Notes: a model not told the origin generated them from the sequence alone. A stretch of 64,000 nucleotides of DNA from Jiulongibacter sp024742395 (GCA_965249455.1 OZ252236.1:2666001-2730000); one strand, 5' to 3'; positions 26,819 through 36,062 are shown, counted from the first letter of the stretch. Numbers and translations are program-made.

Positions 26819-29290
26819 ATGTCTAAAAACCTCGTAATAGTGGAGTCCCCGGCTAAAGCCAAAACAATTGAAGGCTATCTGGGAAAAGACTTCGTAGTAA
26901 AATCCAGCTTCGGTCACATCAGAGACTTACCCAATAAAAAATTGGGAGTAGATGTGGATAATAACTTTGAACCAACCTACGAAATATCTTCTGATAAAAA
27001 GAAGGTGGTAACAGAGTTAAAAAAGCTGGCAAAAGGTGCTGAGGTTTGGCTCGCAACGGATGATGACCGTGAAGGAGAAGCTATCTCTTGGCATTTGAAA
27101 GAGGCCTTAGGCCTGGATGACTCTACTAAAAGAATTGTTTTTAGAGAAATCACAAAGAATGCGATCACTAAAGCAATTCAAAATCCAAGAGGAATTGATA
27201 TTGATTTGGTTAATGCTCAGCAAGCCAGAAGAGTGTTGGATAGATTGGTGGGTTTTGAGCTTTCACCGGTTCTTTGGAAAAAAATCAGATTAGGCGGAGC
27301 AGACAGAAAGAACCTTTCTGCAGGTAGAGTTCAGTCTGTTGCAGTAAGGATAGTTGTAGAAAGAGAGAGAGAAATTGATGCTCACAATGCCAATTCTAGT
27401 TTTAAAGTAACGGCATTATTTGACGTAGGGGAAGGGAAGATTTTGAAGGCCGAATTGCCAAAGAATTTTGATGAGGAAAACGATGCCAAAAAGTTTCTGG
27501 AAGATTGTAAGGCGGCTGCTTTTACCATTGAAAACTTAGAAGTTAAACCTAAGAAAAGAAAGCCTGCGGCACCTTTTACTACCTCAACTTTACAGCAGGA
27601 GGCATCAAGAAAATTAAGTTTTTCTGTAGCTCAGACCATGCAGGTAGCACAAAGGCTGTATGAAAGTGGTAAAATAACCTATATGAGAACAGATTCAACG
27701 AATCTTTCTCAGGATGCAATAGCTAGTGCTTCTGCTCAGATAAAATCAGCCTATGGTGATGAATTTCTGCAGACACGAGTATATAAAACCAAAAATGAAG
27801 GTGCTCAGGAAGCTCACGAGGCCATAAGGCCAACGAATTTTAGTGATCTGGGGGCTGGAGCAGATAGAAATCAAAAAAGACTTTATGAACTGATATGGAA
27901 GCGTGCCATTGCTTCTCAAATGAGTGATGCTGTTATTGAGAGAACTGTAGCTAAAATTGGAATTTCCACAAGACCTGAAGAATTAACAGCTACCGGTGAA
28001 GTTATAAAGTTTGAAGGATTTTTAAAGGTATATCTTGAATCTACAGATGATGAAGATGAAGAAAATAAAGATATGCTTCCTCCTTTGTCTTTAGGCCAGG
28101 TTCTTGATCTCCAGACTTTGAAGTCAACAGAAAGGTTTACAAGACCGCCTGCAAGATATACTGAAGCCAGTCTTGTAAAGAAATTAGAAGAGTTAGGCGT
28201 AGGTAGACCGTCAACATATGCTCCTACTATTTCAACGGTGATTAAGAGAAATTATGTCATTAAAGAGGACAGACCCGGGCAGGAAAGAGAGTATAAAGAA
28301 TATGTTTTAGAAGGTGGCGAGATTTCTGAGGTTGTAGGAAAGGAAACTTTTGGCTCTGAGAAGGCAAAATTGTTCCCTACTAACGTTGGAATGATTGTCA
28401 ACGACTATTTGGTTGAAAACTTCAATGACGTTTTAGACTATAAATTCACTGCCAAGGTAGAAGGGGAGTTTGATGATGTGGCAGAAGGAAAACTGGCCTG
28501 GCAAACTATGATTGATAGCTTTTACAAAGAGTTTCACGTAAAAGTAGATAAAGCCAGTGATAGTGAGGCTTCTTCAGGAAATTCACATGAACTGGGAGAA
28601 CACCCTGAAAGTGGTAAGAAGATTTTTGCCAAAATCGGGAAATATGGCCCTTATCTTCAAGTGGGAGAAAGTACCGACGAAGATAAACCGGAGTTTGTTT
28701 CTTTAAAGAAAGGGACCATAATTGCCAATGTTACTTTTGAAGAAGCGATGGAAGTTTTGAATGGTCCTAAGCTGCCATTGGAGTTAGGGATCTTTGAAGA
28801 TCATGCTTTGGTAGTAAATGAAGGAAGATACGGTCCATACATTTTACACAATTCTAAATACTATAATTTAGATAAAGGTGAAGATCCTTTAGCCATTAAT
28901 TTGGAGCGTGCGATTGAAATTATTGAAACCAAGAGAAAAGATCCTGCCAATGCCTTACCGAGAGATATGGCAGATTACAAAGGGGAGCCGGTTATAGTTG
29001 GAAAAGGTAGGTTTGGCCCTTATATAAAATACAAAGGAAAATTTATCAATATTAAGAATGAGGATCCTTTAACAATTGATGATAAAGCCTGTCAGGTAAA
29101 AATTGATGAATATTTTGAGGCTGAAGCCAAAAAGACCATCAAGGTCTTTCCGGAAAATGAGACCGTACAGGTATTAAATGGTAGATACGGCCCATACATC
29201 AAGATTGGAAAAAGAAATGTTAAAATACCTAAAGACATGAAGCCTGAGGAGCTTACTCTTGAAGACTGTCTGAAATTAGGCGAAGGCTAA
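26819..29290 (+). CDS. topA: DNA topoisomerase I
   Basis: Relaxes negative supercoils. Start chosen at ATG 26819 because MSKNLVIVESPAKAKTIEGYL is the conserved N-terminus; the frame is open upstream to 26711 but that extension is hydrophobic and unlike the family. 823 residues from this start. Toprim acidic residues D81-D83 and E86 (DDDREGEAISWHL); catalytic tyrosine Y288 (ITYMRTDSTN). The C-terminal part has four copies of a GxxGPYxxxG repeat (IGKYGPYLQVG, EGRYGPYILHN, KGRFGPYIKYK, NGRYGPYIKIG) instead of tetracysteine zinc fingers. The next gene starts one base after the stop. Confidence 0.96.
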   Translation: MSKNLVIVESPAKAKTIEGYLGKDFVVKSSFGHIRDLPNKKLGVDVDNNFEPTYEISSDKKKVVTELKKLAKGAEVWLATDDDREGEAISWHLKEALGLDDSTKRIVFREITKNAITKAIQNPRGIDIDLVNAQQARRVLDRLVGFELSPVLWKKIRLGGADRKNLSAGRVQSVAVRIVVEREREIDAHNANSSFKVTALFDVGEGKILKAELPKNFDEENDAKKFLEDCKAAAFTIENLEVKPKKRKPAAPFTTSTLQQEASRKLSFSVAQTMQVAQRLYESGKITYMRTDSTNLSQDAIASASAQIKSAYGDEFLQTRVYKTKNEGAQEAHEAIRPTNFSDLGAGADRNQKRLYELIWKRAIASQMSDAVIERTVAKIGISTRPEELTATGEVIKFEGFLKVYLESTDDEDEENKDMLPPLSLGQVLDLQTLKSTERFTRPPARYTEASLVKKLEELGVGRPSTYAPTISTVIKRNYVIKEDRPGQEREYKEYVLEGGEISEVVGKETFGSEKAKLFPTNVGMIVNDYLVENFNDVLDYKFTAKVEGEFDDVAEGKLAWQTMIDSFYKEFHVKVDKASDSEASSGNSHELGEHPESGKKIFAKIGKYGPYLQVGESTDEDKPEFVSLKKGTIIANVTFEEAMEVLNGPKLPLELGIFEDHALVVNEGRYGPYILHNSKYYNLDKGEDPLAINLERAIEIIETKRKDPANALPRDMADYKGEPVIVGKGRFGPYIKYKGKFINIKNEDPLTIDDKACQVKIDEYFEAEAKKTIKVFPENETVQVLNGRYGPYIKIGKRNVKIPKDMKPEELTLEDCLKLGEG

Positions 29291-29291
29291 A

Positions 29292-29687
29292 ATGGCTGGT
29301 GAATTAGATTTAAAGAAATTACTTCTAAATATGACTCCTCGTCTTAATGGCGGGGAGTACGTTTTTGTGAGCATTGCAGACCCTGATGAGGATATGATTC
29401 AGAATTCAGTGGCTTCAATAAAAGAAAAAGAGGGTGTTACATTGATAGTTTCAAAAGAATTTGCTGTTCGACGTAATTTAAATTTTGAAAAACTATTCTC
29501 TTGGATTAGCCTAGAGGTTCATTCATCATTGGAGGCGGTGGGTTTAACAGCCACCTTTTCTAAAGCTCTGGCGGATAATGAAATTTCTTGCAATGTAATA
29601 GCCGGGTATTATCATGATCACATTTTTGTTCCAACAGAAGATTCAAACAGGGCATTGCTAGTTCTACAGTCTTTAGCTGGAATTTAA
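29292..29687 (+). CDS. ACT domain-containing protein (DUF2241-type)
   Basis: 131 residues. N-terminal half (LDLKKLLLNMTPRLNGGEYVFVSI) is the DUF2241-like part and the C-terminal half (FSWISLEVHSSLEAVGLTATFSKALADNEISCNVIAGYYHDHIFVP) the ACT part, an amino-acid-binding regulatory fold, with no catalytic domain attached. Stand-alone proteins of this type are small-molecule sensors or of unknown role. It is coupled to topA with a one-base gap, so is probably translated from the same message. Confidence 0.85.
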   Translation: MAGELDLKKLLLNMTPRLNGGEYVFVSIADPDEDMIQNSVASIKEKEGVTLIVSKEFAVRRNLNFEKLFSWISLEVHSSLEAVGLTATFSKALADNEISCNVIAGYYHDHIFVPTEDSNRALLVLQSLAGI

Positions 29688-29695
29688 GAAGCCAT

Positions 29696-30280
29696 TCAAA
29701 TTATTTTAAACATTAGTCCTGCCGAGATTTCGCCCAGATTTATTGCTCTGCTTCTTTCTGCTACTTTAAATCCTTTAAAGTAGCGTGCTCCAAATTGCAA
29801 ATCCATGAAATTATTAATCTGGTATTTAGGAGAAATAATGAGTCCAATTTGTGGACTAACATCAAAAAAGGTATCTCCTTGGCTTCCAAAGACTGACACA
29901 CTATAACGGATAAAAGATGCACCGCCTCCAAGCATGATTGGTATACTTGTTTTCTCACTTATTTCAAAAGAATAGCCAAGTGAGCCGTTGAGTGCACTAC
30001 CGTCGTTGAAATGTTTGCTGTCGAGGCTCTTAGATATGACAGGGCTGTACTGAATTCTTCCTATTAGGTTATTAATTTGAAGATCGCCAAGAACAGATAA
30101 AGTCAAAGCTGTTTTATGGTCTGAACCGTAGTTTAAAATAGGAGCGTAGCCAAGATTAGCTCCAAGGGATAGCTTTACATTAGTTATATTTTTTTGTCCG
30201 AATGTAGATAAGGAGGCCACACACTGAATAGCAAGGATAAATATGGAGGCTCTTTTAAGCATGGGATGAATAAACGGCAT
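29696..30280 (-). CDS. Outer-membrane beta-barrel protein, small
   Basis: 194 residues from the first ATG; an internal ATG at 30262 gives a more typical signal peptide (MLKRASIFILAIQCVASLSTFGQ). The mature part alternates polar and hydrophobic residues in eight or so strands (LSLGANLGYAPIL, SPQIGLIISPKYQINNFMDLQFGARYF) and ends in a beta strand with phenylalanine (ISAGLMFKII), as in OmpA/OmpW-like porin-fold proteins of Bacteroidetes. Function unknown. Convergent with the topA-ACT pair, eight bases apart. Confidence 0.75.
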   Translation of the reverse strand: MPFIHPMLKRASIFILAIQCVASLSTFGQKNITNVKLSLGANLGYAPILNYGSDHKTALTLSVLGDLQINNLIGRIQYSPVISKSLDSKHFNDGSALNGSLGYSFEISEKTSIPIMLGGGASFIRYSVSVFGSQGDTFFDVSPQIGLIISPKYQINNFMDLQFGARYFKGFKVAERSRAINLGEISAGLMFKII

Positions 30281-30413
30281 ATTTTTATTGATTTATAAGT
30301 TATTTTGGTCTTATGAAGACCTAGGCATAAAAGTATTGGCTTTAAGAAGCGAGTGCAATAAACCTGCATGGACAAACCATGGACATGCCGACAATTAACC
30401 AGAAGGATTTTTG

Positions 30414-31112
30414 ATGAGAACTATGAAGAACTTGGTAGTATTAACCGGTGCCGGCATATCAGCCGAAAGCGGTTTGAAAACTTTTAGAGACTCGAATGGT
30501 TTATGGGAGGATCATAGAGTGGAAGATGTAGCAACACCGGAAGCATGGCAACGTAACCCTGATATGGTACAACGATTCTATAATGCAAGAAGAAAGGCTG
30601 CAGCGGAAGCCAAACCTAATTTGGCTCATAAAACACTGGCTAATTTAGAGAGATATTTTAACGTCAAAGTGATTACACAGAATGTGGATGATTTGCATGA
30701 AAGAGGTGGTTCAAGTTCAGTTTTACATTTACACGGGCGGTTAAGAAATGTAAGAAGCGAGAAAAATGCCGACCTGATTTATGACATTGGCCACAAGGAA
30801 ATTCATATGGGAGATTTAGCTGAAGATGGTTTTCAGTTAAGACCAGATATAGTTTGGTTTGGAGAACCTGTACCCATGATTGAACCGGCAATTGAGATAT
30901 GTGAAAAAGCAGACCTTTTTATGGTAGTTGGTACCAGTCTGCAGGTTTATCCTGCCGCTGGTTTAATACATTACTGCAGGCCAGGAATCCCTATTTTTGT
31001 AGTAGACAGAAAGTTACCAGGTGTCAATTTGCCCTCAAATATCGTATTTCATGAGGGAGCGGCTGCTGAAGTATTACCTTCACTATTCGAAATTTTAAAA
31101 GAATTAGCTTAG
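30414..31112 (+). CDS. NAD-dependent protein deacylase, SIR2 class III
   Basis: About 232 residues. Start ATG 30414 is chosen because AGGA lies six bases upstream, and ATG 30423 is the alternative. NAD-binding GAGISAESGLKTFRD, TQNVDDLHERGG and the catalytic histidine in LHLHGRLRN. The FYNARR segment carries the Tyr-x-x-Arg pair typical of class III sirtuins that remove succinyl or malonyl groups from lysine. No cysteine pairs for the structural zinc occur between HGRL and WFGE, so this is a zinc-less form. Its last nine bases overlap the convergent DUF2461 gene. Confidence 0.92.
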   Translation: MRTMKNLVVLTGAGISAESGLKTFRDSNGLWEDHRVEDVATPEAWQRNPDMVQRFYNARRKAAAEAKPNLAHKTLANLERYFNVKVITQNVDDLHERGGSSSVLHLHGRLRNVRSEKNADLIYDIGHKEIHMGDLAEDGFQLRPDIVWFGEPVPMIEPAIEICEKADLFMVVGTSLQVYPAAGLIHYCRPGIPIFVVDRKLPGVNLPSNIVFHEGAAAEVLPSLFEILKELA

Positions 31113-31781
31113 GTTTTGATCGTCAAAAACAATCTCATTAACATAATCTAAATAAGGCTTCAATAAAATACACCCTCTGACAATCTCATCAATAAAATCT
31201 GGCTGGCAGACTTCCATATCACTATAATACTTAAAAAAGAAAAGCTCTTTATAACGTAAAAGTTCAATTTCCGGATGATCTGCATCGTAGCCTTTGGGCT
31301 TAGTTTTTAATTTTGAACCTGAAATCTCTTTAAAATAGTTTCGGAAGGTTTTATCTTCAATAATACCTTTAAGGCGAGATGGATCATAATCAATTTCTTG
31401 TCTCCAGTTTGCAAGCCCCTGAGCTGAAGGTGCCCATAAACCACCTCCTAAAAAACTCTTTCCGTTTGGTTCAATTTGCAAATAGAAATCGGCTAAGCCA
31501 CTGCTTTTCCCGCCCGGGCCAAAGCCAGCACCAAGATATGTTTTATACGACCTTTTGTCTTTGGAAAATCTGATATCCCGATTAATTCTTAGGATACACT
31601 TTTTGACATCTGTGTGAATTAGATTGGCCTGAATGGTTTTTAATTGTTCTAATACTTCAGAAGATAAGTCAATGAAATTTTTGCGGGCAGCGTCGTATTG
31701 CTCTTTGTTCTCATGAAACCACTCTTTTTGGTTGTTTTGGGCTAATTCAGTCAAAAAGTGCAGTGTCTTTGGGTCTATCAT
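31104..31781 (-). CDS. DUF2461 family protein
   Basis: 225 residues starting FLTELAQNNQKEWFHENKEQYDAARKNF, the defining N-terminal motif of DUF2461/TIGR02453. Other family features: INRDIRFSKDKRSYKTYLGAGFGPGGK and FYLQIEPNGKSFLGGGLW. Soluble, no signal peptide. Function is not established for the family. Divergent from trpS across 46 bases and overlapping the sirtuin gene tail. Confidence 0.9.
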   Translation of the reverse strand: MIDPKTLHFLTELAQNNQKEWFHENKEQYDAARKNFIDLSSEVLEQLKTIQANLIHTDVKKCILRINRDIRFSKDKRSYKTYLGAGFGPGGKSSGLADFYLQIEPNGKSFLGGGLWAPSAQGLANWRQEIDYDPSRLKGIIEDKTFRNYFKEISGSKLKTKPKGYDADHPEIELLRYKELFFFKYYSDMEVCQPDFIDEIVRGCILLKPYLDYVNEIVFDDQNLS

Positions 31782-31793
31782 GGCCTAAATCTC

Positions 31794-31801
31794 TAATTTT
31801 G
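31794..31801 (+). promoter_or_regulatory. -7 box of trpS
   Basis: TAATTTTG, 26 bases before the ATG. TTTG at 31768-31771 lies 22 bases upstream, slightly longer than the usual 19-20 spacing. Confidence 0.45.
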
Positions 31802-31827
31802 CGATTCAAAATACAAATAGAAAATAC

Positions 31828-32802
31828 ATGGCCAGAATCCTGACCGGAATACAAGCAAGTGGTAAGCCACATTTAGGTAATATTTTAGGGGCTATTTTGC
31901 CAGCCGTAGCACTTTCGAAAAAAGAAGAAAATGAGTCATTTCTTTTTATAGCGGACCTTCATAGCATGACTACAGTAAAGGATGCCGAAACATTAAAAGA
32001 GAATACTTATGCTGTGGCAGCTGCCTGGCTGGCTTGTGGTTTTGATACGGATAAAAACTATTTCTACAGGCAATCCCGTTTGGCAGGATTGCATACGGAG
32101 TTAATGTGGTATTTAAATTGTCAGACGCCTTATCCTATGCTGGCAAATGCTCATTCATTTAAAGACAAGTCTGATAAGCTGTCAGATGTCAATGCAGGTT
32201 TATTTACTTATCCTGTTCTTCAGGCTGCGGATATTGTTCTTTATGAGGCAGAGAAGGTGCCTGTAGGTAAGGATCAAAAGCAGCATTTAGAAATGTCTAA
32301 AGACATTGCGGTTTCATTTAATCGCACTTATGGAGAGGTGTTGATATTGCCTGAGCCAATTATTGACGAAAATGTGATGACAATTCCTGGCATTGACGGT
32401 CAAAAAATGTCAAAGTCCTATAATAACTACATTGATATATTCTTGCCAGAGAAAGAGCTTTACAAGTCTATAAAAAAGATTGTAACAGATACCACCCCTC
32501 TTGAAGAGCCAAAGAACCCAGATAAATGTAATGTGTTTGCATTATATAAACTTCTAGGCAGCGAGTCTCAGGTAAATGAAATGAGAAAGAATTACGAGGC
32601 GGGCGGCTATGGTTACGGTCATGCGAAAAAGGCACTTCTGGAAGTTATTTTATCGCGGTTTTCAGAAGAGAGACAGCAATTCGCATATTACATGGAGAAT
32701 ATTGATGCAATAGAAGAAAAACTTAAGGAAGGCGAGTCGAAAGCAAAAATAATCGCTGATCAGACGATGTCTAAAGTTAGATCAGTTTTGGGTTTTGCCT
32801 AA
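31828..32802 (+). CDS. trpS: Tryptophan--tRNA ligase
   Basis: 324 residues, class Ic synthetase. HIGH-type motif PHLGN (14-18) and KMSKS (193-197) for ATP binding; also GIQASGKPHLG and LLGSESQVNEMR. Charges tRNA-Trp. Followed after three bases by a PAP2 phosphatase gene and then DUF2147, an apparent three-gene unit. Confidence 0.97.
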   Translation: MARILTGIQASGKPHLGNILGAILPAVALSKKEENESFLFIADLHSMTTVKDAETLKENTYAVAAAWLACGFDTDKNYFYRQSRLAGLHTELMWYLNCQTPYPMLANAHSFKDKSDKLSDVNAGLFTYPVLQAADIVLYEAEKVPVGKDQKQHLEMSKDIAVSFNRTYGEVLILPEPIIDENVMTIPGIDGQKMSKSYNNYIDIFLPEKELYKSIKKIVTDTTPLEEPKNPDKCNVFALYKLLGSESQVNEMRKNYEAGGYGYGHAKKALLEVILSRFSEERQQFAYYMENIDAIEEKLKEGESKAKIIADQTMSKVRSVLGFA

Positions 32803-32805
32803 AAA

Positions 32806-33372
32806 ATGCTCCCTGAAATCATACATATAGATCAGCAATTTTTCTTGTTTTTAAATGGCCTGCACTGGCCATTTCTTGATCTCCCCATGGAGATTATTAC
32901 AGGGAGGAAAACCTGGATACCGTTATATCTCTTCATTATTTATTTACTCTTTAAACGATATGAACTAAAGTCAGCAATAATTGTCGTCCTGGTGATAGTG
33001 TGTGCTGTAGGTTTTACTGATTTTATTTCATCAGGACTTATGAAACCCTATTTTGAAAGACTCAGGCCTTGTCATGATCCTAAAATAGGGTCATTGGTTC
33101 ATGTAGTATCAGGATGTGGTGGTAAATATGGTTTTGTGTCATCTCATGCAGCTAATTCTTTTGCATTGTTTGGTTCCATTGCTATTCTCTTTAGAGATAA
33201 ATCTTCTTTTGTTAAGTGGATGTTATTATGGGCAATATTGGTTTCTTATAGTCGTATTTATGTAGGCGTACATTATCCCGGGGATGTACTTTTCGGAGTA
33301 TTTTTGGGATTATTCGTAAGTTTTGTATTTTTCGGCTTACTAACAAAATCAATAGAACTAAAAACGAAATGA
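32806..33372 (+). CDS. PAP2 family membrane phosphatase
   Basis: 188 residues with about five membrane spans. The three phosphatase motifs are present: KPYFERLRP (K-x6-RP, about 82-90), SSHAANSF (PSGH variant) and SRIYVGVHYPGD (SR-x5-H-x3-D). Such enzymes dephosphorylate undecaprenyl pyrophosphate or lipid A/phosphatidate on the periplasmic side; the substrate here is open. Its stop overlaps the DUF2147 start (ATGA type overlap). Confidence 0.9.
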   Translation: MLPEIIHIDQQFFLFLNGLHWPFLDLPMEIITGRKTWIPLYLFIIYLLFKRYELKSAIIVVLVIVCAVGFTDFISSGLMKPYFERLRPCHDPKIGSLVHVVSGCGGKYGFVSSHAANSFALFGSIAILFRDKSSFVKWMLLWAILVSYSRIYVGVHYPGDVLFGVFLGLFVSFVFFGLLTKSIELKTK

Positions 33373-33800
33373 AGAAAATCACATTTTTATTGGCTTTACT
33401 TGCCATATCCACCGCTTCAATTGCACAGAAAATCACAGATGGGACATGGTATAACGATGAAAAAACCGCCAGGGTAAAATTTTATGAGTCAGGTGGAAAG
33501 CTATATGGTAAGATAGTATGGCTAAAGGAACCTAATGAGAACGGTAAGCCAAGAACAGATGTCAATAATCCAAAAGCTGACTTGAAATCTAAGCCTTTGT
33601 TAGGTTTGGTATTTTTAAAGGGATTTGAAAGAGATGGCGATGATGAATGGGAAGATGGTACCATTTATGACCCAAAAAATGGTAAAACCTATTCTTGTAC
33701 TATAACAGAAGTAAGTTCTTCGAAACTTAACGTTAGAGGTTACATTGGAATTTCTCTGATTGGCCGAACATCTTATTTTACACGAGCTACTAATGATTAG
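33369..33800 (+). CDS. DUF2147 domain secreted protein
   Basis: 143 residues. Signal peptide about 1-19 (ITFLLALLAISTASIAQ). The mature part has the DUF2147 pattern: GTWYNDEKTARVKFYESGGKLYGKIVWL, PLLGLVFLKGFERDGDDEWEDGTIYDPKNGKTYSC and LNVRGYIGISLIGRTSYFTR. A lipocalin-like periplasmic or extracellular fold of unknown role. Overlaps PAP2 by four bases and ends before a strong terminator. Confidence 0.9.
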   Translation: MKKITFLLALLAISTASIAQKITDGTWYNDEKTARVKFYESGGKLYGKIVWLKEPNENGKPRTDVNNPKADLKSKPLLGLVFLKGFERDGDDEWEDGTIYDPKNGKTYSCTITEVSSSKLNVRGYIGISLIGRTSYFTRATND

Positions 33801-33821
33801 AAAGACTTAAGGTGGAAAGAC

Positions 33822-33855
33822 AAAAAAGGCGAGCATTTATTGCTCGCCTTTTTTT
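33822..33855. terminator. Strong bidirectional terminator
   Basis: AAAAAGGCGAGCA (33823-33835) pairs perfectly with TGCTCGCCTTTTT (33841-33853), loop of five. T-rich arms on both strands serve the DUF2147 gene and the convergent DinB-like pair. Confidence 0.92.
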
Positions 33856-33874
33856 AGATAATTACTTTTTAATC

Positions 33875-34444
33875 TTAAAAAACATCTCCAAGTCCATCAT
33901 CAAAATATCGGCTGCTTGTCATTTCATCATCGTCACCATGGCTGCCAGCGGCTGCACACATCTTTTTAAGAATGACAATCTGCCCTGCATGATAAATATC
34001 GTGCTGAATTATTCCGTGAATTAAGGTATAATAATCATATTCAGATCCCGGCACAATCTCATTTAGGAAATCGTTGTCTTTGGTACTCAGTTCTTTTACC
34101 AGTTCGTCATGACTAAGGCTAAGCTCCATAAGCAATGTTTCCAGTTCAAACTGATCTACTTTTGGACTGGAGCCAAAATTCTTTTTATCATCATCAATTT
34201 GATATTCTGAGTCACCTTGGAGTCGTTTTATAGTAAAGATTCTCCAGCTGGTAATATGATAAATAAGCTCAGCTATCGTGTGAACTGTTGGTGTTTTAAA
34301 ACTGGCTTCTTTTGGTGTGATTCCTTTAACGGCATCTAACACAGATGGTCCATGCCAGGCACCTCCGTGAAAGCCTGCATTTAAAAGGTTAGTGATTCTG
34401 CTAACCAGAAGCTTATTTTCTTCTATGTTTATTTCTTCTTCCAT
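33875..34444 (-). CDS. DinB-like protein, copy 2
   Basis: 189 residues, four-helix DinB/YfiT-type fold. The metal histidines sit in IAELIYHITSWRIF (about 57) and HGIIQHDIYHAGQI (about 148-157). It is a paralogue of the gene just upstream: LLNAGFHGGAWHGPSVLDAV versus MET VFRGDAWHGPSVTEMM. An extra C-terminal tail (KKMCAAAGSHGDDDEMTSSRYFDDGLGDVF) is missing from the paralogue. Likely a metal-dependent thiol transferase or hydrolase; substrate unknown. Ten bases separate the two genes. Confidence 0.88.
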   Translation of the reverse strand: MEEEINIEENKLLVSRITNLLNAGFHGGAWHGPSVLDAVKGITPKEASFKTPTVHTIAELIYHITSWRIFTIKRLQGDSEYQIDDDKKNFGSSPKVDQFELETLLMELSLSHDELVKELSTKDNDFLNEIVPGSEYDYYTLIHGIIQHDIYHAGQIVILKKMCAAAGSHGDDDEMTSSRYFDDGLGDVF

Positions 34445-34454
34445 GAGTATTTAT

Positions 34455-34916
34455 TTATTCCCATAATACCCAAATCATCCCCAGATGATAGGTGTCATGT
34501 TGTACAATTCCTGTAAGTAATTTGTGAAAGTCATAGAACTCACCCGGTACTCTTTTGTCTAAGAGTTCATCATTCTCTTTGTTTAAAAGCTCTACTAATT
34601 CTTTATGTGTAGCTGTAAACAATTTCTTTAGTTCAGGCCAACTTTCCTTTGATGTGATTTCTGCTGAACCCCAATTGGCTTCGTCTGAGTCAAGAGAAAA
34701 ATGAATGTTGTCATTTAGCTTCTCAATCGCAAACCTTCTCCAGGCTATTAAATGATAAATCAACTCTGCAATGGTTCTCTTTGAAAAGCCATGGCGTTGA
34801 TCTACCAGTTCTGGTTTCAGACTATTCATCATTTCAGTTACAGAAGGACCATGCCAGGCATCCCCTCTGAAAACGGTTTCCATGTTATCTATAATGCGTT
34901 CGAGCTCTTTTGTCAT
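34455..34916 (-). CDS. DinB-like protein, copy 1
   Basis: 153 residues with the same conserved histidine pattern as its neighbour (AELIYHLIAWRRF, TGIVQHDTYHLGMIWVL). First gene of a two-gene unit created by tandem duplication. Four-helix DinB-like fold; family members include bacillithiol-dependent transferases and maleylpyruvate isomerase relatives, but nothing here fixes the reaction. Confidence 0.9.
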   Translation of the reverse strand: MTKELERIIDNMETVFRGDAWHGPSVTEMMNSLKPELVDQRHGFSKRTIAELIYHLIAWRRFAIEKLNDNIHFSLDSDEANWGSAEITSKESWPELKKLFTATHKELVELLNKENDELLDKRVPGEFYDFHKLLTGIVQHDTYHLGMIWVLWE

Positions 34917-34988
34917 TCTTTCGGGTCTCCCAATCTTTACAAATTTCTCAAAAAAAATGGATTGACTAAATTTTGAGCCAATTATTGT

Positions 34989-36062
34989 TTACTTGATATG
35001 AACCATCTCACCGGTTTTTACTGATTCATCACATGCAAAAGCTACTTTTAGGCTGTTAACAGCATCATTAATATGATCTGTCAAATCTAAATCTTGCTGA
35101 ATAGCCTTAAGGAAATATTCTTGCTCTCTTTTACAAAGTTCATCATGATTTGGCTCATCAGTCATTTCTATCCACTCATCTTCTTTTACAAATTCGTTTT
35201 TTTCGTCTAATTGAGCATGATGCACTCTGATTGATTCTGTTTTGGTGTGAGAATCTACATCGTCAGACTTACCTTCAGCACTCGCATTCTTAGCCACAAT
35301 AGACACACAACCCTTAGGACCCACCACGTCTTTTACAAAGAAGGCAGTCTGACTCATCATTGGGCCCCAGCCAGCTTCATACCAGCCCACTGAACCATCA
35401 TCAAAATGTATTTGAAGTTGTCCGTAATTGTAGTTCCATTCTGGAATTTCATCTGTTAGTCTGGCACCAATAGCAGAAACTTTTACCGGTTTGGCTTGAG
35501 TCATTAGACACATGATATCAATGTAGTGAACTGCACAATCCACTATTGGACTAAGGCTATTCATCAAATTTTTATGTACCCCCCACATATAGCCGTGGCT
35601 TTGTTGGTTTAGGTTCATACGCATGACCAATGGTTTGCCAAGTGTTCTTGACACATCAACAAATTTTTCCCAGCTTGGGTGAACTCGAAGAATATACCCA
35701 ACCACCAGTTTTTTATTCTTTTCCTTGGCAAGAGCAGCTACTCGTTCTGCCGCTTCTACAGAATCTGCGAGTGGTTTCTCTATAAATACATGACAGTCAG
35801 CATTTAAAGCCGCTATAGCGTAGTTTTCATGTGTGTCCGGATAGGTTGAAATACTCACTGCATCAGGATTAGACTCCTTTAATGCAGTAGTATAATCATC
35901 ATATAATGGATAATTCCCACCTAAAGTTTCGTTTAGTTTCTCTTTGCTTTTTCCTCTTGAGACAATTCCACAGATTTCAAATTCCGGTAAATTATGATAG
36001 GCTTTTCCATGTGATGCTCCCATGTTTCCGGCACCAACTAACAGTATACGTATTTTTTTCAT
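34989..36062 (-). CDS. Gfo/Idh/MocA family NAD(P)-dependent oxidoreductase
   Basis: 357 residues. N-terminal Rossmann fold with VGAGNMGASHGKAYH (about 9-23) and the family signature EKPLADSVEAA (about 95). C-terminal alpha/beta domain follows. These enzymes oxidise or epimerise sugars, inositols and related polyols; the specific substrate cannot be named. It is separated from the upstream pdhB-like gene by a terminator, so probably has its own promoter. Confidence 0.92.
   Translation of the reverse strand: MKKIRILLVGAGNMGASHGKAYHNLPEFEICGIVSRGKSKEKLNETLGGNYPLYDDYTTALKESNPDAVSISTYPDTHENYAIAALNADCHVFIEKPLADSVEAAERVAALAKEKNKKLVVGYILRVHPSWEKFVDVSRTLGKPLVMRMNLNQQSHGYMWGVHKNLMNSLSPIVDCAVHYIDIMCLMTQAKPVKVSAIGARLTDEIPEWNYNYGQLQIHFDDGSVGWYEAGWGPMMSQTAFFVKDVVGPKGCVSIVAKNASAEGKSDDVDSHTKTESIRVHHAQLDEKNEFVKEDEWIEMTDEPNHDELCKREQEYFLKAIQQDLDLTDHINDAVNSLKVAFACDESVKTGEMVHIK

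Noticed and set aside
28600..29250. Repeated GPY segments as a possible DNA repeat or array
   Set aside because: They are protein repeats of the TopA C-terminus; the DNA copies differ in sequence and spacing. No CRISPR array was found anywhere in the window.
33812..34024. 70-codon plus-strand ORF
   Set aside because: Begins before a strong bidirectional terminator and then runs antisense to the DinB-like gene.
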